Shown: positions 34,645-46,370, counted from the stretch's first letter. The stretch: DNA of 64,000 nucleotides from Piezodorus guildinii (GCA_023052935.1 CM041293.1:151837474-151901473); one strand, 5' to 3'. The notes: generated by a model from the letters alone, not told the origin. Numbers and translations are program-made.

Positions 34645-35106
34645 ATCTCGAATTAAATACAGATAAGACGAAATATATGATTAGTAGCAGAAATGGCGGC
34701 GATCTTGATGATACTAATATATCAGGGCATACTTTTCAACACGTATGGAAATTCAAGTATTTAGGTTCAACGTAACAAGAAAAAATTAAATCCAGTAAGA
34801 AACTAAGTCCCGGTTAAAGGTGGGAACTGCGTCTTATTATTCAGTTGCTAAATTACTTAGCTCGCGGCTTCTGTCTAAAAACTTAAAGGTTAGAATTTAT
34901 AAAACTATTATTCTTCCGGCGGTTGTTTACGGATGTGAAATGGGCCGCTTAAAAAGGTAGGCCGTCCGAAAGGTAGGCCGAAGCGTCGATGGGAGGATTG
35001 CATTAAGTCAGATCTCGAGGGCTTGACCGGCATTGGAGTCTGTGCAGGCGAAGTTTGGTGGTATTGGCCCTCGAACCTTCGCGTTCGGTGAGCCTATTAT
35101 TATAAT
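34645..35106 (+). pseudogene. RTE-like LINE reverse transcriptase C-terminus, deleted
   Basis: Readable blocks are LELNTDKTKYMISSRN, then FKYLGST (the 'F.YLGS' box after the RT domain), VGTASYYSVAKLLSSRLLSK, LKVRIYKTIILPAVVYGCE (the RTE/Jockey 'iYKTlirPvltYG.E' box), and after a jump RPKRRWEDCIKSDLEGLD. The last block matches the C-terminal 'GRP..RW.D.i..DL' signature of this group. The part between YGCE and RPKRRW is deleted, with stops and frame breaks present. A related minus-strand copy lies at 38300-38660. Confidence 0.8.
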
Positions 35107-35240
35107 AACTAATTAACGAAAAAAATACTAGCTAACTAATTAACAACACTAAGAAACCAGCAACTAACTAATTAATTACTTTATTATAACTATTAAATAA
35201 TAAACAATAAAGAACTAATAAATAAAATCATAACAACTGT
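35107..35240. repeat. AACTAATTAA-type repeat, right part
   Basis: Repeats the 'aactaattaacgaaa' and 'actaagaaaccagc' boxes of 34545-34590. The two blocks flank the RTE fragment as direct repeats of about 60-80 bp. Confidence 0.65.
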
Positions 35241-35940
35241 AGTGTTAAGAAGAGTTATTTTAGACCTTATTCCATCCGAAATTTTAATATCCCATCACCT
35301 TACATTCATCACTAAAATCCTGTCTCAAACCCTGTAGCCCTCTTGTCCTTAACAACTCTGATTGAAAAGGAATATTGTAATATCACTGAGTTAAATTATT
35401 TGATTGCCCAACAAAAAACATTTCCAGTCATAAAACAAAGTACAGGAATATTAATTTAATAATAATGGAAGAGTATTGTTGGTTATTGAATATGGATAAG
35501 TGACTATTGTTCAAAGGTCTCCACAGAAAGGATTCAATGCATTGGATGTTAGCAGTCCTCTACAGTTAATTCGAACAGTTATCAGAAAACAGCATTAATA
35601 TAATATAATACTAGGTAGGAACTGCACTAATAAGCTCTGCGTGCTGGGTTCGATTCGGCTATGGCAGTGTAATCATTTATTCTATTCTTATTATGTAGTC
35701 GTGGAGTCTATATGTGTCCTAATTAAGGGGAAACATAATAAGAAATTAAGATTGTATTTCGCCAAAATCACCTTCTTGCACAACAGTTTGTCTAGAAACA
35801 ATATGAAACTTATTTTCTTTTTTACTTACTTTCAGTTACCTATTTATGAAATATATAGAGAGGGAAAGTGTTGCTATGTTGTTTTATCACTAAAATTCTC
35901 GATATTTAACTTCAAGTCGGTTATCATTCATGAATAAAGT
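35241..35940. other. No recognised gene; small family E piece
   Basis: The 98-codon frame at 35641-35937 has no recognised domain. Its downstream part overlaps a family E-like end ('ctttcagttacctatttatg' at about 35829). Confidence 0.35.
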
Positions 35941-35941
35941 G

Positions 35942-36066
<125 letters not shown>

Positions 36067-36185
36067 GAAAAAGAAGACCTTTATGACAAATTCAAAAATT
36101 AAAATTCTAAAAAAAAAAATAACGCTTTCCAGCATTTCCTACGCTTTTTTAATCCCATAACGAAATTCTTCTCACTTTATTAAGG

Positions 36186-36576
36186 AATTGAGACGTTGAT
36201 TTCCAAAAGGTACTATATCCATTCTGGGGAATTTTACAGGAAGCGCGAAAATCTCTCATTACTATATTATTAAACCATTTAATTTGATTCTTTTCGCATT
36301 AAAATCTAGAATTATTTCTTTAGTATGTTAATGAAACCATATTAAAGTTATGAAATGAAATGTTCTGTTATGATTTGGAATGAAACTAAATGTGTAATAA
36401 TTATCTTAAGAAATTAGTAGCATGTCTAAATCACGTTATTAAAGGACACGAGTGTTCATTAGATACAATTAAATTTAAGATTTAGATAAAACTAAAATAA
36501 GAGAATATAAATATGTAAAAATATCAATTTCTAAAAAAATGTCCTTTAGTACCTTTTGGAAATCAACGTCTCAATT
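36186..36576. mobile_element. Family F MITE with perfect 30-bp terminal inverted repeats
   Basis: A 391-bp element. TIRs at 36186-36215 and 36547-36576 are exact reverse complements, starting 'aattgagacgttgatttcc'. The interior is non-coding and matches parts of the 1.25-kb element at 62441-63692, so this is a deletion derivative. The target duplication was not resolved because the outermost bases are AATT on both sides. The autonomous parent and superfamily are unknown. Confidence 0.88.
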
Positions 36577-36985
36577 ATTGAAACAAAATTAAAGCCGCTC
36601 CCGCTGAATTACGGGGAGTTAATTTTTTTTTTAAATAGCTGTGGAGGTACGATGTTAGAAAAGAAGGCCTTAGTCCGACCATTAACGAATATTGATGAGG
36701 TGTTGAGTCAAATCCGTTCACAAGTACTCGCGAACTAGCCAGTAATCGTGATGTTTCAAAGATACTCTTAGGATCCAGCAGAGGCTGTAGTAAGACAGTA
36801 AGGTCTTATGCTGGTCCCTCAGGAATCAGTCTTAAATTACATACTTAGCAATCAGCTAAAAGGTTAGTATTTTTTCGAAAAACGCTCCTTATATGAGACT
36901 TTACCTGAGATGAAAAGAGGATTTTACTGGTGAAATCCGAATACCGAGCCACGGCTAGATCGCGGTCCAACTACCTTTGCAAATG
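36577..36985. other. Unclassified, partly GC-richer
   Basis: 36590-36980 contains non-AT-rich stretches without a recognised motif; the 60-codon frame has no domain. Possible old repeat. Confidence 0.3.
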
Positions 36986-36989
36986 CTGC

Positions 36990-37735
36990 ATGGAGCAATT
37001 TAAAAAAATCTGGTGAGCGCAATTCATGACTTTCAATTACCTCCGTTGTAAAAATCAATTTAAGAATTTTTAAATACATTTAAAATTCCGTGTATAGGAT
37101 AATATTTTTTCTAAAATCTTTAGCTATTCAACGGTATATAATACATCTATCTATATTACTATTCATGTGTTTAAAAACACAGAAATTGCCTAAATTTCTT
37201 TGCATTTTTTTTTTTAGTAGTTTCTCAAATTTGCTCAACTTGCATATTTACCCGTTTTTTATCAATGCTAATAATATGATGTTCCAAATTTTTTGAAATC
37301 CACAAAATTAAAGGTACTTCATATAAAGAAAATTTAAATATCGGTATTTAGGCCCCGTCAGACTATTTCAATCACAATAAAGCCTACATCGTATTAAAGC
37401 GTATCAAATTTTACACCAATGTATAGATTTAAATAAAAATCGTTAGGGTCGTTTTTGAGAAAATCGTAAAAAGGTGCAAAAATGCACAGGGTAAAGCAGA
37501 TCTTCCGGTCAGCTGATTTTGATGAAGAAGGTTTTGTAACGTCTTGGGCGTATATTTGTCTTAAATATGAAATTTCAGTTTCATAGGACTTACCGTTTCC
37601 ACCCAGGATTTACTCAGGGACTCAGGGGACCCTAAAACGTGTATTCTCGTTGAAAACTGGAATTCTAAAATTTTCACGATCCCTATACTTCCCCTTACTA
37701 TATATTTCATATATAAGTGAGTGAAAGTTAAAAAA
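36990..37735 (-). repeat. Family E repeat, near full length, inverted
   Basis: Runs from the end 'atgactttcaattacctccg' at 37026 to 'atataagtgagtgaaagtt' at 37711. The order of blocks is the reverse complement of 2330-3230, including the 'ccatatttaagacaaatat' and 'gcgcccgagacgttac'-type blocks. It confirms family length and termini. Confidence 0.7.
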
Positions 37736-37789
37736 AAAAAAAATACATGTTATTCATCACGAATTCGTTCTTGATAGATGCTCTCTGAA

Positions 37790-38010
37790 TTCTGAATTCT
37801 GCTGCGAACAACTGGAAATTGTATGCCAAATTGTCAGAGCGTTATCCTGCTTTGATTAACTAAAAAGTAGTTTTATTTCAACAAGACAATTCTCGTCCTC
37901 ACACTTCACAGTTTTAAGAAATTCATGGGTTCGAACTCCTGCTTCATACACCATATAGTGCAGACGTCTCACTCCCGGATTACTATTTGTTTTAATCGAA
38001 GGTCCATTTT
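37790..38010 (+). pseudogene. Mariner transposase catalytic relic
   Basis: A plus-strand frame reads WKLYAKLSERYPALIN, stop, LFQQDNSRPHTSQF, stop, EIHGFELLLHTPYSADVSLPD followed by YYLF. This matches the second and third catalytic Asp regions of mauritiana-type mariners (family HQDNARPH and SPDLAPSDYHLF). Thirty positions separate the two Asp residues here instead of 34. No N-terminal domain or TIR was found. Dead. Confidence 0.85.
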
Positions 38011-38294
38011 CCTAAACGGAGGAAAATTGACAATTTGTCTAAGTTGGTATTGCGGCCCATGGTATCAGCGTCGGATCGAGCATTTGGCTAATGACGGTAG
38101 ATAAACATGGGCTATACTTAGAGTATTTAATATATGTAAATAATAACACAAATATTTGGATAAAAAACTTTTTTGTAAACCCCATTAAAATTATTAATGC
38201 AAAATGTACTGTTCTAAGCATTTTCTTAAATTTTAGAATCTGTCAGTTTTTTTTTTCTTAAAACGGAAAGAAAAGGGACGGTTAAAAATAAATT

Positions 38295-38660
38295 AATAAT
38301 AATAATACTAGGCCTACCGAACACGAAGGTTCGATGCCGATACCACCAAATACTGTTTACACAAACTCGTCCAATGACCACCGTTCAAGCCCATTCCCCC
38401 GAGATCAGCCCTAACGCGATGCTCCCATCGACGCTTCGGCCAAACTTTGGGACGCCTACCAGTCAGTTTAGGAATACCGACTTTCTCATCATCGAGCCCA
38501 ACAACCTTACTCGCCCATTTGAGCCTCCGCTATGCTATTAACTCAATTATATTCACAGAGACAAGCTCCACAATTCCGCGTTGTGCAACCTTCTAAACTT
38601 CTGTGTTTAAGTGGCCTCATCTCTCTTCGGAACGAATATTTTACTTAGTACCTTATTTGT
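38295..38660 (-). pseudogene. RTE-like LINE C-terminal relic
   Basis: Minus-strand reading gives RRLHNAELCSLS-like sequence, SIAEAQMG, SLAEASMGA, and 'GLNGGHW' near the end, aligning with the 34645-35106 copy around the 'cgaagcgtcgatggga' block. The 3' end runs into (TAA)n at 38290-38305. Several stops and frame breaks. Clade inferred from the plus-strand copy. Confidence 0.6.
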
Positions 38661-39717
38661 TAAAAAAAAAAAAAAATAAAAAAATAGGGATGATAAAATT
38701 TACTGAGTAGTTCCAATATGAAATAAATGCGCTTCAAAGGTTGTCATTGATACTTAATGAATTACTTCAACTGAGAAATTTCATACCAATGTTTAATAGA
38801 GTAGTTTCACTGAGGATTTTTAGGAACGCTGTTAATCACAACTTTAACCGATAAAACATGATTGAATACTCATACACCAGATTATTTTTAGAATATGAAC
38901 CAGGCGAAGAATTTGTTGAAAATAACTTAATGAATTCGCTTCCAAAAAAAAAAAAAAATATATATGCACATCGCTGTCATGGGCCGCTTATTCGCTACAG
39001 ATGTTAAGAGTCGGAACCGGCATAAATCTTCCTGCCTTTCAGAATCCACAAAAAGAAGTATGACGGGGGGAGCCGTCAGTTCTATTCATTCACACCACTC
39101 TTTGATATCTTATTTGTTTCTGTTTTTTTTTTGGTTTTTTTTTTATAAACATATTGCCTTTTATTTATTTTTTGTATATAGTTTAACCATATACCAAGAG
39201 TCAAAACTAAAAAAATATAAGATCTGTAGTATAAAATTGGTACAGAATATAAAAATAAATGACTCAGTTTTTATAATAGTAATTAGCCTTAGTAAAAGAT
39301 GTTCCAACAAACCATTATTCTGAAAACTATGAAATTTTATTAGTCATTAAAACGTATAAATTTATTAATTTAATATTTTTTTTAATTATTTCAAATATTT
39401 TTATTATATAATTTCTGAAAAATTAATAAATTAACTAGGTGTTTGAGTTTTCTAAAAATAAATAAATATACACTTCGTAAAAAAATGTTTTACGTTTTTT
39501 TTTTTTTTTTTGGATTTTAATTAATCCAAAAAAAAAGAAGAAAAATAACCTCAGAACATAAGCCTTTAAAATTGTGTTAATCCTGTCACATTAAAGATAT
39601 AAACTATTTGCAGATTAATGCAGTTGTAAATGAAGAAAATCCATTATTTTATCAGTATTTTGTAGAAACTAAGAAGCGGTGACTGTATGTCGCAATAAAA
39701 GACCTAAGCATTGTTAC

Positions 39718-39720
<3 letters not shown>
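38661..39720. other. No recognised gene
   Basis: AT-rich sequence with A-run (38660-38675; 38944-38960) and T-run (39497-39513) homopolymers. The 119-codon frame at 38964-39323 is mostly low-complexity hydrophobic residues and matches nothing I know. Confidence 0.35.

Positions 39721-39803
<83 letters not shown>
39721..39803. repeat. (TA)n microsatellite
   Basis: A TA run of about 80 bp. Confidence 0.95.
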
Positions 39804-39805
<2 letters not shown>

Positions 39806-39897
39806 AAGAGATGGTTCTAAATAATGAAATATATGAAATACCCTTCATGATAGAAAATTGAAACTAGATTTTTTTTAATGAATTAATTTAATGAGAT

Positions 39898-40160
39898 TTG
39901 TTAGTTCATGCTGTTGTGGCTAATCACAATACTACAGCTGAAGTCCTAAATCTTGCGTTTCCAGGTTTAATTAAAGGATGTTTAACTTATAACTGACATC
40001 GCAAAGGCTCGGGACCACCTTTATATGTCGCCTTCGGAGGACGGCATAACTAAGGAATTTTTATTCCTATTTAAAAATCCTAGAGTCACCTGCCGGTTCG
40101 AACCCACGACCTTGAGTATAGAAGGCTGTTATGCAAGCCATTACGTCACAGGTGATCCCG
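39898..40160 (-). repeat. SINE-C, diverged
   Basis: Body blocks 'ctgacatcgcaaaggctcgg' and 'cataactaaggaatttttatt' are followed by a minus-strand head with 'gggatcacctgtgacgtaat'. More diverged than the 21677 copy. Confidence 0.8.
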
Positions 40161-40715
40161 GATTAACTCAGTTGGAAGGTTAACTGTTCATATCATTGTT
40201 ATATTTGTGGCCCTTTACAGATCTGTACTTCTGTATTTATAGCCTATTTTTAAAACAGTAAGCTTATTGAAACTGCGATGGGAATTTTAGGATATATGAT
40301 GCAATGTATGGTTAACTATGAATAATTTACCAAGAATATATATTTTCGCGTTAAATCTTGACAAAGAAGCACTCGAGAATTTCAAGGAACAACCCTTAGG
40401 TACTGATTCGGTCTAATTGATCCCTCTTATTTAAGCCCCCAGCTTACATCCACTTCACAGTCGGGTATAGCAAAGGCCTAAAGAGAGGAGGCCTTTACCA
40501 CAGCTCATCTCATTAACGTTGAAGAAGGTTCTAATAATCCCAAGTTTAGTGCAACCTCTTCTACGTACTATGGCTCCAATCAAGCAAGCTGTACTCCAAT
40601 TAAAGGCTACGTAAAAATAATCAATAAGTCTGCAGCTGAGTTTTCGTATTTGATGATCCTAATCAACTTGACAGATTCTAGAAAAACTCCCTCAAAGAAG
40701 AAGAAAAGAAAGAAA
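40161..40715. other. No recognised feature
   Basis: Contains a less AT-rich patch at 40360-40620 with an inverted 'aaaggcct...aggccttt' pair (40475-40495). No family was recognised. Confidence 0.35.
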
Positions 40716-40716
40716 A

Positions 40717-41610
40717 TAAACTTTATTTACATATTGACAAAATATTTACAAATAATTTCTGATGAGACATTCTTCCAATCAGGAAAGTGTTTTGTTCATT
40801 TGGTTTTTATAATCTAATCTCCGCTGGCTCTCACCAGTGATGCGGCTGAGAGGGAGGCGCTGGGATCCTTTGGGCTCTGCTTGTCCTTCCACAAGTGGGG
40901 GGGACAAGCCCCGTCTGGGGTTCCCGAGCTGATTGTAAATATTGTACATAGGTATGAATGTGACATGTTTTGTTTATTTATTTGTTAACTTCATTTATTT
41001 GTATTTATTTTGTCTATAAATTTTGTTATTGTATACGTTTATTTATTTTGATTTTATTTTATGTAATTTGACTTTCCTTTTGTTTATATTGTAAATATTG
41101 TATGAATGAGATCCTGTAGCACTATTATTATTGTCTATTATGACAAATTGTAATATATACGAATAAAAAAAATAAATAAAAAAATAAAAATCTAATCAGG
41201 CTTAATAACTAAATATGTGCTAAAATGAAATTGAGATTATATATGGTTGTAGGAAAAATTATACAAATAAAAACGGATAAAATAATTCATAATATACAAT
41301 TAGAAATTAAAACTAACTAGCTTAAGTTAACAGCACATGTTTACTACTTTTATGAGTGTAGCGTTTCAGAGATGTTTTATTACTGATTTAGTTTATTAAT
41401 GGATTTTTGGAGACTGGCGTTTTACTGAAGTAAGAGGCTGTTTGAGTGTGGACAAAATGTTTAATTGTTGGAAGCTGCAAGTCCTGGAGCACACTTGTAG
41501 TGTAGTGGGGGTAATTGCTAATTATCCGCATTGATAGATTTTGAATTCTTTCAAGTTTTTGGTAGTTATTCAAGCAGGTTGAGCTCCTGACTTGTGAGGC
41601 GTTTGTAATT
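40717..41610 (-). mobile_element. LINE 3' end (minus) split by a nested plus-strand LINE tail
   Basis: The coding part, 41388-41573, reads MNNYQKLERIQNLSMRII, then LQLPTIKHFVHTQTASYF, a post-RT segment of Jockey/CR1-type ORF2 ending in a stop. The 3' UTR continues leftward to 40717, where it ends 'aaataaagtttattttc' in minus sense. The UTR is interrupted by the insertion at 40820-41188. 5'-truncated; catalytic domain absent. Confidence 0.6.
40820..41188 (+). repeat. Nested LINE-type 3' end with 9-bp TSD
   Basis: A segment with a GC-rich 5' part (40821-40935) and a long AT-rich 3' UTR-like part. It ends in 'gaataaaaaaaataaata' at 41161 onward. It is flanked by aatctaatc at 40811-40819 and 41189-41197, an exact 9-bp direct repeat. 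This is the structure of a 5'-truncated target-primed insertion; the parent family is not identifiable. Confidence 0.7.
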
Positions 41611-41877
41611 AACGGGCGGATAACTGATTAGTATATTATTAATTTGTTATGAGAGCTCAATTGGGACTTATACATAAACTACAAATAGATCTATGTAGTT
41701 TTACAAAATTTATACATAACTGAATACGACACATACACATGTGCACATACGAGTCATACGTCTCTAACTGGTATTCAGGTCAAAGGTGGCTTTATCCCGA
41801 TTCTCCAAGAAAATAACTACTTGGCATCTTCCTATTCTAATCCTTGTGAGCCAGAAAACCTTCCTATATCTTTGATC

Positions 41878-42290
41878 TTCTTACTCCGTGCTCTTCCGTG
41901 CACACCTTAAATACAAGATCACAACCTACCGATCCATACCTACCTCTCATAGAACAACATCCTTTGAAATGTCTTTTATCATCTGTGCTACCATACTTTG
42001 GAACTCATTACGCAACTCCCTCCGAAAAGTGTCATCCCTAACCATATTCAACACAAATTATTTATCCATCTCCTCAAAAATCAATCTTCCGCAAATATAT
42101 GATAAATCTAGACTTAGATAATTCATAAATTTAATGTTAGCTGTTTTCATATGTATCTCTTATTTATATTAACTTTTTTATAATTACTTAATGCAATAAT
42201 TATGTATCAAATTAAGCCAGGCTAATTGCACTTCCTCTGGTCACTGTAAATTATTCTTTGGGGACGAAATATCCCAGGATAAACATTATT
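41878..42290 (+). pseudogene. CR1/L2-like LINE 3' end
   Basis: Frame at 41888-42121: SHRTTSFEMSFIICATILWN, then RKVSSLTIFNTNYLS. It corresponds to HRTTIFDHSFIVRSTTLWNS in the 7780-8175 copy. The UTR ends near 42250-42290 with a weak GGG...CCC hairpin, 'ggataaac' and a T-run. 5'-truncated. Confidence 0.75.
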
Positions 42291-42600
42291 TTTCATTTAT
42301 TAATTTCATTCAATACGACACTCCTTGGTGTTCTATGAAACAAATTAAATTTATCCATGTTGAAGATGTGGTCAACGATTAGTTTATGAAATGTAAAATT
42401 CGACTTTTGTTACTGACATTGAACTTTAACACTACGACCAACAAAGCTATTTATATTTAGGACTTATTAAGGAGTTTATTGTGCAAACCAACCTAAACCT
42501 AGGTTGAAGAAAGATTCCCTTTTTCGCTAATAGATGAAATATAAAATTATATGATACCTACTTTAATTAAAAAAATAAATAAGGAACAGAACAAAATGCG
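42291..42600. other. No recognised feature
   Basis: AT-rich interval between a LINE tail and the family H block. Confidence 0.3.
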
Positions 42601-42604
42601 TAGA

Positions 42605-42745
42605 AAGAAATAGAACAATCCAAGAAACCCTATAGGTGTAAAGAGAGGGCCAAAGTTTAGGAAAACCTCAAGCCGCATCAACCGCAGAGAAGTTACCCTA
42701 ACCGGCCTGAGAAATAGACGCCAATTTCTAGACGGCAGGGAAATT
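42605..42745 (+). repeat. Family H dispersed repeat, second copy
   Basis: Contains 'aggaaaacctcaagccgcat' and 'accgcagagaagttaccc' as at 24470-24605. Confidence 0.6.
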
Positions 42746-42861
42746 ATCCTAAGTTTTTTTAAATATTTATAAAATAGTAAATATTTTTATTGATTCGTTG
42801 GAATTTACTAGTTAGATGATTATATCACCTGAAAAACTTCGTTAAGGTAACTACTTACTGG

Positions 42862-44056
42862 GTCATTCATGCAGAAATTTTTATGAAATTTGGCACAATG
42901 TATCTTTTCATGTAGTTGTGATCTTATACAAATTTTTAGAGTTCTATCTTAACGTTTTTAATTAAGAGCAACCTAAACTTTGGCGTTTTCATAACCTCGG
43001 CGCTCCCAGGGCCGCTGTCTTACTCAAAGAAATAAAACTGTACTATCGTTATTTTTCAATCAAACATCATGAAAAAATTAGATTATATGAAGGGAACTAC
43101 GGTTATTTTAGAATAAATAAATAAATAATCCATAATTCTCCAATTTTATTTATTGGATATATATTAAACTTCGTGTCATCTCCTAGTAGTTGTTGTAGCT
43201 CGAGCCCGTCAATTCCATTTTTTCTTCTTTCTTCTTGTTATCTGATACAGTCTACCATTATGTGTTTTGCTGTGATTTTTACCTTACAGTGTTCACATAT
43301 TGGTGGAGTTGTGCCTTCCAACAAATGACTGTGCGTGAGCCTTGTGTGTCCTATCCTCAGTCTGGTTAACACTAATTGATCCCTTCTTTGGCTTGAGATG
43401 AGGTTCCAGGGCGTCGCTTATGATTCTTCAATAACTATGAAAAAAAATATAAAAAGCGCAAAGCAAAACGAATAGTTAAAAAATAATTAATTATGAACCA
43501 AAGGCGGTGAATTGAAAAAAATATTTATAATACCTATTATCATATTTTACAATAATAAAAATGATGGGATTTTACCATAGTTTAAGTAAAATTTTTGTTC
43601 ATTGAAAACAAATATTTTTCTTTATATTAAGCAGGTAAAATCACATCATTTTTATTATAGTTATTGGTAGCTAATATGGTGGTAGGCATTATAATGTTTT
43701 TACTTTTTCAATTGACCGATTTTGGCTCATAAATGATTATTTTTAAACTATTCGTTTTGCTTTGTGCTTTTTATATTTTTTGCATAGTTATTGGAGACTC
43801 ATGGATTATTTATTTATTTATTCTAGAAATAACCATTTCCCTTCATATAATCTGAATTTTCCGTGCTATTTGTTGTAAAAAATAAAAATTTACAATTTTA
43901 TTTCTTTGAGTAAGCCAGCGTCTCTGAGAGCGATGAGGTTATGACAACGCCAAAGTTCGGGTGGCTCTAAATAGAAAACTAGTTAAAAAAGAATACAAAA
44001 ATTTTGCATACCACATGGAGCCAAATTTCATAAAAATTTCTCGATGATTAGCATGG
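42862..44056. repeat. Large interrupted palindrome (foldback element)
   Basis: The left arm (42862-43145, resuming 43432-43610) and right arm (44056 back to 43614) are inverted copies. Matched landmarks: 'gaaatttttatgaaatttgg', 'aactttggcgtt', 'cataacctc', 'ttactcaaagaaataaaa', 'gattatatgaaggga', 'agaataaataaataaataat' and 'caataactatg'. Each arm is about 450 bp once the LINE insertion in the left arm is removed, and the centre is nearly spacer-free. The ends are AT-rich with no coding sequence. It is probably a foldback-type non-autonomous DNA element; family unknown. Confidence 0.8.
43146..43431 (-). pseudogene. LINE C-terminal fragment inserted in the palindrome arm
   Basis: Minus-strand reading: RRDQLVLTRLRIGHTRLTHS, then PPICEHCKVKITAKHIMVDC. 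This is the RNase H-distal Cys/His region found in I, R1 and LOA-type LINEs (family RLRIGHT.LTH, then C..C....H.L..C). It is 5'-truncated, with a 3' end of 'ccaataaataaa' in minus sense. Absence of the segment from the opposite arm of the palindrome shows that it came later. Confidence 0.75.
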
Positions 44057-44089
44057 AATTACCATACTGGTAGAACATCAAAAGTTAAT

Positions 44090-44240
44090 TTAAGTAAAAA
44101 GGTTCCTTCCTGCCTCATTTTCAGTTACTTCGGTGGTTTATAAAAATCCAATGCATTCTTAATAATCAGTCATAAGGTAACGGACGTTAATTTTCATATT
44201 CAATTCAGCAACATTAAGGTATTGTGGTATATATGGATAA
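44090..44240 (-). repeat. Decayed Jockey LINE 3' fragment
   Basis: The order of blocks resembles 24730-25070: 'ccttcctgcctcattttcagttac', 'cggtggttta', 'catataatggataatt'-like sequence. It leads into the 167-bp tandem unit. No readable frame. Confidence 0.35.
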
Positions 44241-44573
44241 TTTTTTTAGTAAGGAGGTAAGGGACAATCCAAGTGCCTTTGAAAGTGATATTTAAAACAT
44301 TTTGGATTGCAAAAATTGTAAGGAGAGTGATTCCAATTCAATATGCCTGATAATATTAATATAAATGAGATTTGTAGTAGATTAGGCGTTTTCCTATCAA
44401 GTGTTCCTTTTTTTAGTAAGGAGGTAAGGGACAATCCAAGTGCCTTTGAAAGTGATATTTAAAACATTTTGGATTCCAAAAATTGTAAGGAGAGTGATTC
44501 CAATTTAATATGCCTGATAATATTAATATAAATGAGATTTGTAGTAGTTTAGGCGTTTTCCTATCAAGTGTTG
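44241..44573. repeat. Tandem duplication, 2 x 167 bp
   Basis: Two near-identical units (44241-44407 and 44408-44573) share 'agtaaggaggtaagggacaa', 'tccaagtgcctttgaaagtg' and 'ggcgttttcctatcaagtgtt', with only a few differences. The duplicated segment is probably itself part of a decayed Jockey copy on the minus strand ('attttggattNcaaaaattg'). Confidence 0.9.
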
Positions 44574-46370
44574 TAATAATGTGTGTCTGCGAGCAGTAGT
44601 TGATGTATCTTGTTGCTTTACGATCCGAAGTTTATTGTTTCATATTAAAATGATTAATATACACCCGACTACTTGTCCACATAGTATGAGCTTAAAAATA
44701 ATTATTAATGTAGTGTTACTTCAGTTTGCAACGGAGTATTATACTAAGATATATTAATATATCCGATAGGCCTGTACTCGGTAAATCATGATATACTATA
44801 CATCATACTACATCAAGTTATCCCTTCGCCACCTGTGACACTCTCCCTCGTGGTAGCTCATTTCCTCTTCGTCTAAATAAAATGATAATATCTCATGATT
44901 ATTATTATTGATGATGTGTGCCTATAGAATACCAGAATAATATTGCTTCATTATGTATAGTTTTATTTAGCATAGTAGATTCAAATCAAGTTGTATAGGA
45001 TTTTGGTACAGAGAACAGCGCACAGTGGTGAAGTATGGCCAAAAAGCGGAAAAAAATTCAATATCTCGAAAACGGATAAGCATAAAAACCTGGGGTGGTC
45101 TCATTCGACTCAGAATAAAAAATACATCAAGTTCAACGGTACTTTGAAGAAAACTAAGCAACCAATGAGAAAACTAAAGCCTATGGCAAGATAAAAATTT
45201 CGCAAATTTTCAAAATAGGTTGCACTCATAAAAACCAGTTCAAACAAGTATTTTGAGTTATTATTTAAAATTAAATAATACTCACGAATTAAAATTCAAG
45301 GATGTTTAAAAGACTGGAGAATTTCGTAAATAATTAAACTAGAGATTCAAAGTCAAAGCTTGCTCAAATTGAAAAGAAACTTTCAATTTCAAATTCAAGG
45401 AAATTATATTAACAGTAGCTTAGCTACATCACTGATTTCCAGATGCTTTTTCTTAGGTTGCGGTCTCATGTTCGTTATAAAAGGATCTGAAGTCTCCAGT
45501 AGCTGGATTCGTCGTCTGGTATGTGGAAAACATATTCATTTTTCATCCACTCGCTGAATATTTTTCTGAACTCGCCCGGTCCCAATTTGCCTTGTTTATT
45601 GTTTTATTAAAATAAGGCAAAAACTCTTACTTAGAGCTGTCACCATTGTAGAAATGTTTTCCTCGTCAAGTTCAATAGGTGATTTCGTCGAAGAAATACG
45701 TCGAAGTTTGAACCACCCCACAAGCACTCACACAAATCTCGGTATTTAATTTTGATAGAGCTCATGGCTAGACAACGTTAGCAACTAGACTAAACTGGAA
45801 TGAAAAGTGTTTTGGCGTGGGGACATATAATATCTGAGCCAATTGTGTAAACAAAATAGTGCAACAATCAAAGGAGTACTCTAATTCTTTCTTTTCTTTG
45901 CGGTGTCATGATCAGGATAGACAGATAAAGGCAGATGATTTGTTAATGTATTCTACACGTTATTTTGAGAAAATACCTTCCCCATCCCGGAGAAACGTGG
46001 AGCTTTTTTTTGTTGCACTACCTTTTCAAAATGTTTCGGTTAGTTCCAAACTTTGGTCTGGTTACGTGATCACCATTTTGACCAATTCGCCTTATGTGTG
46101 GCATATTTAAACATCCTAGAACAGGAATAAAACATTATAATTATTTTATATTTTTCACAGTTATATAGCAAACTATGAAAGTTGGGTGTAATTTAAGCAA
46201 AACTTCCACTACCTTGACTTTAAGCCTCAATAAATGGGGCTAAACATTAGTCTGGATGAAATGTGTGCTATATCTAGATGCAGTGGCTAATGTACAACAG
46301 AAACACGAGCCAGATGATCAAAATCAAATATTTAGAAAAATCGAATTATTTCCGCACTTGCCCCAATGTG
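44574..46370. other. No recognised gene
   Basis: About 1.8 kb. Frames of 64-83 codons (44967-46110, both strands) show no domain. 45000-45200 and 45380-46100 are less AT-rich and could be repeat remains. Confidence 0.35.

Noticed and set aside
36577..36985. Possible exon in the GC-richer patch (likewise 540-930, 19255-19720, 29140-29360 and 40360-40620)
   Set aside because: No open frame with a domain and no visible splice structure; listed as unclassified.
38964..39323. 119-codon frame with hydrophobic stretch
   Set aside because: The hydrophobic run comes from T-rich low-complexity DNA; no other evidence of coding.
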